Assembly: GCA_038124905.1 (NCBI GenBank)
Contig: JAYPCW010000035.1
Location: 1 to 11,233 of the forward strand
DNA length: 11,233 nucleotides
Direction: 5' to 3'
Source of the DNA: ATZT02 sp038124905
Lineage (GTDB): Bacteria; Actinomycetota; Actinomycetes; S36-B12; UBA5976
Positions 1 to 7,517 of the stretch are shown piece by piece. The translations under genes and the position numbers were made by a program. The notes beneath the pieces were generated by a model. The model was not told the origin of the DNA. It was given only the letters and a program-made list of their open reading frames with translations, and did not search any database. Numbering within the stretch: position 1 is the stretch's first letter; the number at the start of each line of letters is the position of its first letter.

Positions 1-44
1 GAGATCTTAAAAAAGAGTTGAATCAAATGTTGCGGGTAAAGTGA
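1..44 (+). CDS. uvrB: UvrB, excinuclease ABC subunit B, 3' end only (partial)
   Basis: Only the last 13 codons and a TGA stop (42-44) are present, read in the frame whose first whole codon begins at position 3. The residues are DLKKELNQMLRVK. This resembles the end of the C-terminal UVR (UvrC-binding) motif of actinobacterial UvrB proteins, which commonly finish with an acidic/hydrophobic helix followed by a DLKKEL-type sequence. UvrB is the helicase-like damage-verification subunit of nucleotide excision repair that receives DNA from UvrA and recruits UvrC. The location just ahead of terC and uvrA supports the call. The piece is too short for certainty; the alternative is the tail of an unrelated protein ending in a basic helix. 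Confidence 0.55.
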   Translation, partial: DLKKELNQMLRVK

Positions 45-69
45 GTGGACCTAGGATAGATTCAAGTAA

Positions 70-1041
70 ATGAGCGTTTCTCTGACCACCTGGGCAATTA
101 CCGTAATTGTGGTATTCGGTGTCTACGGAATTGATTTCATTCACGCCAAGCGAAACCCGCACGAAGTAACAATAAAAGAAGCTGCCACTTGGGCGACTAT
201 TTATATCCTTGCCGCATTTTCCTTTGCTGCAGGTATGTGGGTTTTTAGAAGCCCCCAAGCTGGACAAGAGTTTATAGCAGGATTTATCACCGAATACAGT
301 TTAAGTGTTGATAACTTGTTTGTCTTTGTGATCATTTTAAGCGCTTTCGGAGTACCAAAAAATCATCAAAAAACAGTTTTGCAGATCGGCATTCTCGGTG
401 CCTTGGTATTAAGGTTCCTCTTCATCATCATTGGAGCTGCGTTAGTCGCTAGATTTTCTTGGGTATTTTTTATTTTTGGGGCATTCTTAATTTACACTGC
501 GATAAAACTGGTAAAGCACAATGGCGTTGAATTTGATCCAGCTCAAAGTAGGGTCTTGAAGTTAGCAGAAAAATTTATTCCTTTAACACCGCAATACCAT
601 GAAGGAAAATTCCGCGTAAAAGTTGCAAACAAGTATTTCTATACTCCAATGTTTATCGTGATGATCGCGATTTTTACCACTGACATAGTTTTTGCACTTG
701 ATTCAATCCCAGCAATCTATGGCTTAACAAAGGATCCATACATTGTTTTCACCACCAACGCTTTTGCGTTGATGGGTTTAAGGCAACTTTATTTTCTACT
801 AGACGGCCTTCTTTCTAGATTAATTTATTTGGGGTATGGATTAGCACTAATTTTAGGTTTTATTGGGCTGAAGATGCTCATTCACGCACTTCATGAGAAC
901 GGCTTTGAACAATTGACAGAGATTCCAATCACTCTTTCACTGATTTTCATTCTCGCGACTATCACTATCACAGTGATTGTGAGCTTAATACAAGCAAAGC
1001 GACATCCTGAATTAGTAAAAAAAATTGGCCCTGAAAAATAA
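70..1041 (+). CDS. terC: TerC/Alx-family integral membrane protein, probable metal (manganese) exporter
   Basis: This 323-residue polytopic membrane protein has hydrophobic segments at roughly residues 7-24, 42-60, 70-93, 105-127, 130-147, 193-216, 225-245, 250-275 and 284-309. The family hallmarks are present: EYSLSVDN at 75-82 and TTD followed by FALDSIPA at 203-215. Their acidic residues (E75, D81, D205, D211) lie within membrane helices and are candidate metal ligands. TerC/Alx/MeeF-type proteins are linked to Mn(II) export, tellurite resistance and metal loading of exported enzymes; the substrate here is inferred from the family. The basic, soluble loop at about 148-192 follows the usual plan. 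ATG at 70 fits the family N-terminus; only a weak AGGA (53-56) precedes it. The gene lies 25 nt after the presumed uvrB stop and 9 nt before uvrA, so it is probably cotranscribed with repair genes. Confidence 0.9.
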   Translation: MSVSLTTWAITVIVVFGVYGIDFIHAKRNPHEVTIKEAATWATIYILAAFSFAAGMWVFRSPQAGQEFIAGFITEYSLSVDNLFVFVIILSAFGVPKNHQKTVLQIGILGALVLRFLFIIIGAALVARFSWVFFIFGAFLIYTAIKLVKHNGVEFDPAQSRVLKLAEKFIPLTPQYHEGKFRVKVANKYFYTPMFIVMIAIFTTDIVFALDSIPAIYGLTKDPYIVFTTNAFALMGLRQLYFLLDGLLSRLIYLGYGLALILGFIGLKMLIHALHENGFEQLTEIPITLSLIFILATITITVIVSLIQAKRHPELVKKIGPEK

Positions 1042-1050
1042 TATTTCTAT

Positions 1051-2816
1051 ATGAAATCCGAAAACTTAGTAGTTCGTGGTGCCCGAGAACATAACTTAAA
1101 AGATATTTCCATCGAGATTCCTCGCGATTCCTTAGCAGTCTTTACGGGACTTTCCGGATCAGGTAAGTCGTCACTAGCTTTCGACACAATATTTGCTGAA
1201 GGACAAAGAAGATACGTTGAGAGTCTTTCGGCCTATGCCCGCCAATTCTTGGGACAGATGGACAAGCCCGATGTAGATTTTATAGAGGGATTATCGCCAG
1301 CGGTATCTATTGATCAGAAATCAACAAATCGAAACCCACGATCAACAGTTGGAACGATAACCGAAGTTTATGATTATTTGAGATTACTTTTTGCCCGGGC
1401 GGGTATCCCGCATTGCCCAAACTGCGGAAGTGAAATCAATCGTCAATCACCGCAACAAATTGTTGATCAAGTTCTAAAACTCTCATCTGGATCACGCTTT
1501 CAAGTGCTAGCTCCAATTATTTCTGGACGCAAGGGTGAATATCTTGAGCTGTTCAAGCAATTGATAAGCGATGGATATGCCAGAGTGCGGGTTGATGGCA
1601 CGACCTACCCAATTGATCAAGTTCCACCTTTAAAAAAACAAGAAAAACACACGATTGAAGTAGTGGTAGACCGCTTAAGCGTTAAAGAAGATGCACGTCG
1701 ACGCATTACCGACAGCGTTGAAACCGCTTTGAAGTTAGCAAACGGAGTAGTGGTACTTGATTTTGTTGACTTAGATGAAAAAGCTAAGGATCGTTCACGA
1801 GTTTTTTCAGAGCATCTTGCTTGCGTAAACTGCAACATCTCATTTGATCAACTAGAGCCGAGATCCTTCTCTTTTAATTCACCTTTTGGAGCCTGTCCGC
1901 AATGTGATGGCTTGGGCGTTCGCTTAGAAGTTGATGTGGAACTTTTAGTTCCCAATGAAGATCTATCTATTAAACAAGGAGCAGTAGCACCTTTTTCTAG
2001 TATCAATGTAAGTGAATATTGGGCTCGCTTACTTGAAGCAGTTAGTGAAGATTTGGGTTTTAATTTAGATACACCGTGGCGAAAGTTGCCCGCCAAAGCA
2101 AAAAAAGCTTTGTTATACGGTTACGACTCTGAAATTCACGTGAAATATAAAAATCGTTTTGGTAGATCTCGATCTTATTGGACAGATTTTGAAGGTGCCA
2201 TAAATTACGTGGCAAGACGTTTAGATGAAGCCGACTCGGATGCTTCTAGAGAACGTTTTACTGGATTTATGAGAGAAGTTCCTTGCGACGAGTGCAAAGG
2301 AGCGCGACTTAAGCCCATCTCACTGGCAGTGACCATTGGCAACAAAAATATTGCGCAAGTTTCAGCCTTAAGCATCAAAGAAGTAAGTGAATTTCTAAGC
2401 ACCCTTAAATTAAATGCCCGACAAGCAGCTATTGCCGGACGAGTACTTAAAGAAGTTAAAGAGCGACTTAAATTTCTATTAGACGTGGGTCTCGATTATC
2501 TAAGTATGGATCGCGCTGCCGGGACTCTTTCTGGTGGCGAGGCGCAGCGAATTCGCTTGGCTACTCAAATTGGATCAGGATTAGTCGGCGTGCTCTATGT
2601 ACTTGATGAGCCAAGCATTGGACTGCATCAAAGAGACAACAAGCGATTAATTGACACGCTAATTCGTTTGCGCGATTTAGGAAATACTTTAATTGTGGTG
2701 GAACACGATGAAGACACCATCAAAGCGGCTGATTGGGTCGTAGATATTGGCCCTGGCGCTGGAGAACATGGTGGCGAAGTTGTTGGACTTCGTTTTAGTG
2801 ATAATAATTTAGAAGT
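1051..2816 (+). CDS. uvrA: UvrA, excinuclease ABC subunit A, N-terminal part (5' of assembly gap)
   Basis: UvrA is the dimeric ABC-type ATPase that finds bulky DNA lesions in nucleotide excision repair and loads UvrB. This part holds the first nucleotide-binding domain: Walker A GLSGSGKSS at residues 33-41, ABC signature LSGGEAQR at 493-500 and Walker B with DEPS at 519-522. Paired cysteines at 122/125 and 412/415 form one zinc site. C258/C261 with C282/C285 form the C4 zinc finger, with the usual 20-residue spacing. ATG at 1051 gives the standard family N-terminus but has no Shine-Dalgarno; it lies 9 nt after the terC stop, so translation may be coupled. Recognisable UvrA sequence ends at GGEVV (codons to 2784). 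The next 32 bases (2785-2816) run in frame without a stop but do not resemble UvrA and border the Ns. Any reading through the Ns to a stop at 2860-2862 is an artefact, because the real frame changes across the gap. Confidence 0.95.
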
Positions 2817-2826
2817 NNNNNNNNNN
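2785..2826. other. Assembly gap (10 Ns at 2817-2826) with anomalous contig end inside uvrA
   Basis: Ten consecutive Ns interrupt uvrA. The 32 bases before them do not encode expected UvrA residues, while the sequence after them resumes UvrA exactly where the conserved part upstream stopped. The bases at 2777-2784 (aagttgtt) and 2827-2834 (aagatgtt) match at 7 of 8 positions and encode the same region of the protein. This is what two contig ends look like when they really overlap by a few bases but were scaffolded with a fixed-size gap, one end carrying erroneous or strain-variant bases. The N count should not be read as a true distance. Confidence 0.85.
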
Positions 2827-2828
2827 AA

Positions 2829-3944
2829 GATGTTCATAGCGGAACTTATCTTGAATTATTAAAAAAAAAAAAGTCATTGACGGCAGATTATTTAAGTGGC
2901 AGAAAAGCTATTGCGATACCAGCAAAGCGCCGCAAAATTGATAAAAACCGAAAAATAACAGTAGTTGAGGCACAGGCAAATAATTTAAAGAAGCTGAGCG
3001 TTGAATTCCCCCTAAGCACCTTTATCGCGGTTACTGGAGTTAGTGGCTCTGGGAAATCAACTTTAGTTAATGACATTTTGTATTCAGCTTTAGCTCGCGA
3101 TATAAATGGTGCGCGAATCGTTCCTGGCAAACACAAAACCATTAAAGGGTCAAGTGAAATAGACAAAGTAGTTCACGTGGATCAAAGTCCAATTGGCAGG
3201 ACGCCACGAAGCAATCCAGCTACTTACACTGGTGTGTTTGATCAAATTAGAAAACTTTTTGCCGAGACTCAAGAAGCAAAGATTCGAGGTTACCTACCCG
3301 GCAGATTTAGCTTTAACGTAAAAGGAGGACGATGCGAAAATTGCTCTGGGGATGGCACGATTCGCATCGAAATGAACTTTTTGCCTGATGTTTACGTGCC
3401 CTGCGAAGTTTGTAATGGGGATCGTTATAACCGCGACACTCTAGAGGTGCACTTCAAAGGAAAAACTATTAGCGATGTTTTGAACATGAGCATTGAAGAG
3501 GCATTAAGCTTTTTTGCCAACATTCCTGCGATTAATCGCCAACTGCAAACCTTGGTAGATGTGGGCTTGGGTTATGTACGGCTAGGTCAATCTGCTCCAA
3601 CTCTTTCTGGTGGTGAAGCGCAAAGAGTTAAGTTGGCCTCGGAATTACAAAGAAGAAGCACTGGTCGAACACTTTATGTTTTAGATGAACCAACCACTGG
3701 TTTGCATTTTGAAGATACTAGAAAACTACTATTAGTCTTGAATCGATTGGTAGATACTGGTAACACAGTTATTGTCATTGAACATAATTTAGATGTGATT
3801 AAAACTGCTGATTGGGTTATAGATTTAGGTCCTGAGGGTGGTTTTCGCGGTGGCGAATTGGTGGCCGAGGGAACTCCTGAAGTAATTGCTAAGAATTCCC
3901 AGAGCTATACCGGAGTTCATTTGAAACCACTGCTAAAAAAATAG
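2829..3944 (+). CDS. uvrA: UvrA, excinuclease ABC subunit A, C-terminal part (3' of assembly gap)
   Basis: This open frame continues from the Ns and carries the second ATPase half of UvrA. It begins with DVHSGTYLELL (2829-2861), the linker of the family, followed by SLTADYLSGR, so the TTG at 2877 is an internal Leu codon and not a start. Walker A GVSGSGKST lies at 3036-3062, ABC signature LSGGEAQR at 3603-3626 and DEPT at 3684-3695. The second C4 zinc finger uses Cys codons at 3333, 3342, 3402 and 3411 around a GDGTIRIEM-type stretch and is needed for damaged-DNA binding in the family. Joining GGEVV (ending 2784) to HSG (from 2835) gives 578 + 369 = 947 residues, the usual UvrA length, with the 13-residue linker to SLT that E. 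coli UvrA also has. The frame survives a run of 12 A at 2861-2872. uvrC starts 20 nt downstream. Confidence 0.95.
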   Translation, partial: DVHSGTYLELLKKKKSLTADYLSGRKAIAIPAKRRKIDKNRKITVVEAQANNLKKLSVEFPLSTFIAVTGVSGSGKSTLVNDILYSALARDINGARIVPGKHKTIKGSSEIDKVVHVDQSPIGRTPRSNPATYTGVFDQIRKLFAETQEAKIRGYLPGRFSFNVKGGRCENCSGDGTIRIEMNFLPDVYVPCEVCNGDRYNRDTLEVHFKGKTISDVLNMSIEEALSFFANIPAINRQLQTLVDVGLGYVRLGQSAPTLSGGEAQRVKLASELQRRSTGRTLYVLDEPTTGLHFEDTRKLLLVLNRLVDTGNTVIVIEHNLDVIKTADWVIDLGPEGGFRGGELVAEGTPEVIAKNSQSYTGVHLKPLLKK

Positions 3945-3964
3945 TCATTTAGTAAGTTTGACTA

Positions 3965-5719
3965 ATGGGTGATCCAGCGCTTTATCGACCAAAGCATATT
4001 CCAACTGAACCCGGAGTTTATCGCTTTAAAAACTCTCAAAATCAGGTGCTTTATGTGGGCAAAGCAAAAAATTTGAAATCAAGATTAAATTCATATTTTG
4101 GCGATTTTGCGTCACTGCCAGTACGAACCCAGGCAATGCTTCGTGCTGCAGATCAAGTGGACTGGGTGATTGTTGCCAATGAAGTTGAAGCCTTACAGCT
4201 GGAGTTCATGTGGATTAAAGAGTTCAATCCGAAATTCAATGTTCGTTTTAGAGATGATAAAAGTTATCCGTATCTAGCAATTCATGTAAAAGAGGAGTTC
4301 CCTAGAGCAACTGTCGCTCGTGGGGTCAGAAAAAAAGATATCAAATACTTCGGGCCTTATGTCTCCGCGTTTGCAATCCGTGACACTCTGGATCACTTAA
4401 TAAGAGTGTTCCCGGTAAGAACGTGCCGCAATAGTGTTTTTTTGAGACATAAAAAATTAAAACGACCTTGTCTCTTAGGCGATATCGAACGTTGTAGTGC
4501 GCCTTGCGTTGATCGAGTTAGCAAAGAGGACTATCAAGACTTGGTAAAAGGAATGAGTAATTTTCTTACTGGTAAGTCGCACCAGATAATGACAGATTTA
4601 CAAAGCCAAATGCAACTTGCTAGCAAAGAAGAGCAATTCGAAAGAGCAGCAGTTTTGAGAGATCGCTTACAGGCACTGGAGTATGTCTTGGAGAAGTCCT
4701 CTGTGGTCTACTCATCTGATACCAGAGCTGATTTAATCGCCATCGCACTTGATGAGGTACATATTTCAACCCAAATTTTTCATATTAAACAAGGCCGGAT
4801 TTTAGGAGAGCGAGCTTTCGTTAGCGATCGGACAGAAGTTTTAACTGAGAGCGAGCATTTAACTGGATTGCTTACTCAACTTTATGGTGAGGTTGAGGCG
4901 AGCTCTATTCCTAATCAAATATTAGTTAATTTTGACATTTCTGAAACAGTGGCGCTGACTGATTGGTTGAGCGAAAAAGCAGGTCACAAGGTAACAATTA
5001 GCACTCCCACAAGAGGCGATAAGAGTGAACTCTTATCTAGTGTCGCTAAAAACGCGAACTTTGCGCTGGAGCGCCATAAGTTAAAAAGAGCATCTGATCT
5101 AGACGCCAGAAGTAAGGCAATAAATGAATTAAGTGAGTGGTTGGATCTCGATACCCCAGCACTTCGCATCGAGGCAATCGATATTTCGACTTTGCAAGGC
5201 CAAGATACGATCGCAGCTTTGGTGGCTTTTGAAGACGGCTTACCAAAAAAGAATTCTTATAGAAAATTTAAAATCAGTCATGAAAATGCTAAAAGTGATT
5301 TAGCTTCAATTAGTGAAACCGTGGCACGGCGTTATCGCTATTTAGTTCCCGGATCTGAGGTGAAAGCGAAAGAACGTGAAAAATTCTCGTACCGACCAAG
5401 TTTGCTACTAATAGACGGAGGAATCGAACAATGCAAGGTGGCAAGAAGCGCCTTGGATGAATTGGGTTTAGTAGACATTGCAGTAATAGGCTTAGCAAAG
5501 CGATTGGAAGAAGTGTGGCTACCAGATCAAGCCGATCCTTTGATCTTGCCGAGAAGTAGCGAAGCACTTTTCTTATTACAACGGGTGAGAGATGAAGCAC
5601 ATCGCTTTGCCAATAGTGCTTTGCAAGTAAGAAGACGAAAATCGCTATTAGAAGAGGGAGTAAATGAGCCTCGGGCAGAGAGTTTTGACCCATCCACTGG
5701 AGAGATTTTAGATACTTGA
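3965..5719 (+). CDS. uvrC: UvrC, excinuclease ABC subunit C, lacking the C-terminal HhH domain
   Basis: UvrC makes both incisions in nucleotide excision repair after docking on UvrB-DNA. The N-terminal GIY-YIG nuclease (3' cut) has GVY at residues 17-19, YVG at 30-32, R40 and probable catalytic E80. A Cys cluster follows (about 156-182, KRPCL then RCSAPC). The UVR motif that binds UvrB lies near 203-240, with EEQFERAAVLRDR. The RNase H-like domain (5' cut) has D406 in AIDIS, D484 in IDGG and H546 in DEAHRF, aligning with the known catalytic residues. The protein ends at residue 584, only 38 residues after H546. After RRRKS, where the helix-hairpin-helix pair normally begins, there is a short polar tail, and rapZ starts 23 nt after the stop, leaving no room for it. 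ATG at 3965 gives the typical actinobacterial N-terminus (DPxxYRP); no Shine-Dalgarno is visible. Confidence 0.95.
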   Translation: MGDPALYRPKHIPTEPGVYRFKNSQNQVLYVGKAKNLKSRLNSYFGDFASLPVRTQAMLRAADQVDWVIVANEVEALQLEFMWIKEFNPKFNVRFRDDKSYPYLAIHVKEEFPRATVARGVRKKDIKYFGPYVSAFAIRDTLDHLIRVFPVRTCRNSVFLRHKKLKRPCLLGDIERCSAPCVDRVSKEDYQDLVKGMSNFLTGKSHQIMTDLQSQMQLASKEEQFERAAVLRDRLQALEYVLEKSSVVYSSDTRADLIAIALDEVHISTQIFHIKQGRILGERAFVSDRTEVLTESEHLTGLLTQLYGEVEASSIPNQILVNFDISETVALTDWLSEKAGHKVTISTPTRGDKSELLSSVAKNANFALERHKLKRASDLDARSKAINELSEWLDLDTPALRIEAIDISTLQGQDTIAALVAFEDGLPKKNSYRKFKISHENAKSDLASISETVARRYRYLVPGSEVKAKEREKFSYRPSLLLIDGGIEQCKVARSALDELGLVDIAVIGLAKRLEEVWLPDQADPLILPRSSEALFLLQRVRDEAHRFANSALQVRRRKSLLEEGVNEPRAESFDPSTGEILDT

Positions 5720-5742
5720 CACGCATGGCAAAGTAGTACTTA

Positions 5743-6594
5743 ATGGAAAAAAATCAAATTCTTTTGGTAACAGGAATGTCTGGCGCAGGCAGGTCTACTG
5801 CCGCCAGAGCGCTAGAAGACGTAGGCTGGTTTGTAATTGATAATTTACCTCCACGCTTGATTCCTGAAGCGGTAGAGGATTCACTAAATATTTCATCGCA
5901 CGTGGCAATCGTGGTAGATGTCCGTGGTAAAAAACTATTTGAAGATTTGGCTAAGGCGCAACAAACTCTGCAAAACAACAAAGCAAATGTAGATATTTTG
6001 TTTCTTGATGCAAAAGATGATGTTTTGGTTCGTCGCTTTGAATCTTCTAGAAGGCCACATCCGATTCAAGGGCAAGGAAGAGTCTTAGATGGGCTTAGGG
6101 CGGAGCGCAAGATTCTTGGCGAGCTGCGCTCGAGTGCCACCATGGTGGTTGATACTTCAGAGCTGACTCAGCCGGATTTGCGAGCGGTATTAGAAAAAGC
6201 ATTCAACGTTGGCAATATTGAATTTAATATTACGATTTTATCTTTTGGTTTCAAGCACGGAGTGCCAATAGATTCTGATTTCGTTTTTGACGTGAGATTT
6301 TTGCCAAACCCCTTTTGGGTAGATGAATTAAAAGAATTAACAGGTTTAAACGAGCCAGTCCAAGATTATGTTCTCGGGCAAAAGGGAGCGACAGAATATT
6401 TGAAGCATTTGACCGAAGTAATCTTTTTAGCTAAGCCGGGCTATCTACGTGAGGGAAAAAGATATTTAACGGTCTCAATTGGTTGCACTGGAGGCAAGCA
6501 TCGCAGCGTAACTTTTGCAGAAAAGATTTCTAAAATGTTAGCCGTGGACGGTAACCGGGTAAGAACTGTGCATCGTGATCTGGGTAAAGAATGA
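5743..6594 (+). CDS. rapZ: RapZ/YvcJ-family nucleotide-binding protein
   Basis: This 283-residue protein has the two-domain RapZ (YvcJ, YhbJ) plan. The N-terminal P-loop kinase-like domain has Walker A GMSGAGRST at residues 11-19, DNLPPRLIPEA shortly after, and VVDVRG as the probable Walker B strand. Arg replaces the usual Walker A Lys, as in other actinobacterial homologues, so this is lineage-typical and not a defect. The C-terminal domain carries GCTGGKHRSV at 247-256, the family signature, near a closing HRD motif. In E. coli RapZ is an RNA-binding adaptor controlling glucosamine-6-phosphate synthase through GlmZ/GlmY. Those RNAs are not known in Actinobacteria, so the role here is probably envelope or amino-sugar regulation and is inferred. 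Its stop overlaps the yvcK start by 4 nt (ATGA, 6591-6594), implying translational coupling. The start lies 23 nt after uvrC without a clear ribosome-binding site. Confidence 0.93.
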   Translation: MEKNQILLVTGMSGAGRSTAARALEDVGWFVIDNLPPRLIPEAVEDSLNISSHVAIVVDVRGKKLFEDLAKAQQTLQNNKANVDILFLDAKDDVLVRRFESSRRPHPIQGQGRVLDGLRAERKILGELRSSATMVVDTSELTQPDLRAVLEKAFNVGNIEFNITILSFGFKHGVPIDSDFVFDVRFLPNPFWVDELKELTGLNEPVQDYVLGQKGATEYLKHLTEVIFLAKPGYLREGKRYLTVSIGCTGGKHRSVTFAEKISKMLAVDGNRVRTVHRDLGKE

Positions 6595-7517
6595 AAGCGC
6601 TGGCTTTTGGCGGAGGCCATGGTTTAAAAGCTAGCCTTAACGCCTTGCTCTTAACTGGCGCCCAAGTAGGCGCAGTTGTGGTGGTGAGTGATGACGGCGG
6701 CTCCAGTGGAAGAATTCGTCAGTCTTATCCGGTGTTACCACCGGGGGATTTACGGATGGCTTTTGAAACTTTAAGTAAAGATGAAAACTGGTCACATCTT
6801 CTAGGACATCGCTTTGGTGGTGTTAGTGAGTTAACAGATCATGCGGTAGGTAATTTGATTTTGTTGGCACTTTTTGAAAAATATGAAAATCCACAACAAG
6901 CTCTTAACGAATTTGGACAATTAGTCAATTCTCAGGGCCAGGTATTCGCCCTTAGTTTAGAACCGTTAGAAATAGTTGCCAGTGTGAATTTTTCAGGTGA
7001 GCTTAAAGAAATCATCGGGCAGAAAGCAGTGGCTTCAACAAGCGGAGAAATAAAAAGCATAAAACTGGTTCCTGAAAAACCAATAGTTTCAAGCGAAGTT
7101 ATCTCGCAGATTGCGCAAGCGGATTTGTTGATTTTTGGACCTGGTTCTTGGTGGACCAGCGTAATCCCACATTTTCAAATTGAACCAATTCGAGAAGCAA
7201 TTAGCCAAGCAACGGCAAAAAAAATAGTGGTTAATAACTTGACCCCCGAAAAAGGAGAGACGGAAAATTATCAACCGGCTACTTTTTTGAAGGTTTTAAA
7301 AGCAGCCGCTGGTGAAATTAAATTTGATTATGTGATAAATCAAAAAAATGATCAAGACTTATCGCAACTCGAAGCAGCAGTGAGTCAATTAGGTGCAGAG
7401 AATCTATTTGCGGATGTGACTTTATTAACTTCTGAGCAAAATATGCGTGGCTTAGTACATGATTACAAGAAACTTGCTTTAATTTTTAACGAACTCAGGA
7501 TAGGTGGACTAATTTAA
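6591..7517 (+). CDS. yvcK: YvcK/CofD-like (gluconeogenesis factor) family protein
   Basis: This 308-residue member of the CofD/YvcK (UPF0052) family has a Rossmann-like nucleotide-binding fold. It opens with the glycine-rich loop FGGGHGL at residues 6-12, followed by SDDGGSSGR at 33-41, the strongest family motif, then PPGDLR and HAVGNLIL. GPGSWWTSVIPHF corresponds to the family's GPGSLYTSVIPN segment, with a Trp pair in place of Leu-Tyr. In Bacillus and mycobacteria YvcK/CuvA binds UDP-sugars and is needed for growth on gluconeogenic carbon sources and normal peptidoglycan synthesis. It is not the F420 enzyme CofD itself, as the rapZ-yvcK-whiA context shows. It overlaps rapZ by 4 nt, and its TAA directly abuts the whiA ATG, so the three genes are almost certainly one transcript. 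Confidence 0.93.
   Translation: MKALAFGGGHGLKASLNALLLTGAQVGAVVVVSDDGGSSGRIRQSYPVLPPGDLRMAFETLSKDENWSHLLGHRFGGVSELTDHAVGNLILLALFEKYENPQQALNEFGQLVNSQGQVFALSLEPLEIVASVNFSGELKEIIGQKAVASTSGEIKSIKLVPEKPIVSSEVISQIAQADLLIFGPGSWWTSVIPHFQIEPIREAISQATAKKIVVNNLTPEKGETENYQPATFLKVLKAAAGEIKFDYVINQKNDQDLSQLEAAVSQLGAENLFADVTLLTSEQNMRGLVHDYKKLALIFNELRIGGLI

Noticed and set aside
7..267. Minus-strand open frame opposite the start of terC
   Set aside because: It is antisense to a well-recognised gene, has no family resemblance and has no start-site support.
2785..2816. Genuine in-frame insertion or mobile-element scar in uvrA
   Set aside because: No terminal repeats or target duplication are visible, and the segment ends at Ns with matching coding sequence on both flanks; a contig-end artefact is simpler.
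2877..2882. TTG as a start of a separate ABC ATPase gene
   Set aside because: The frame stays open upstream to the Ns with recognisable UvrA linker residues, so this is an internal Leu codon of uvrA and not a new gene start.
4243..4252. Ten-base match (ttcgttttag) between uvrC and the odd tail near 2789-2798, suggesting a copied fragment
   Set aside because: The match does not extend beyond ten bases, and matches of this length are expected by chance in 11 kb of AT-rich sequence.
5310..5726. Minus-strand open frame of 138 codons, the longest antisense frame
   Set aside because: It lies wholly opposite the RNase H-like domain and tail of uvrC, resembles no family I know, and has the low-complexity look of an antisense shadow.
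5773..5799. Arg in place of Lys in the RapZ Walker A motif as a sign of a dead P-loop
   Set aside because: GAGR-type P-loops are usual in actinobacterial RapZ homologues, so this is lineage-typical.
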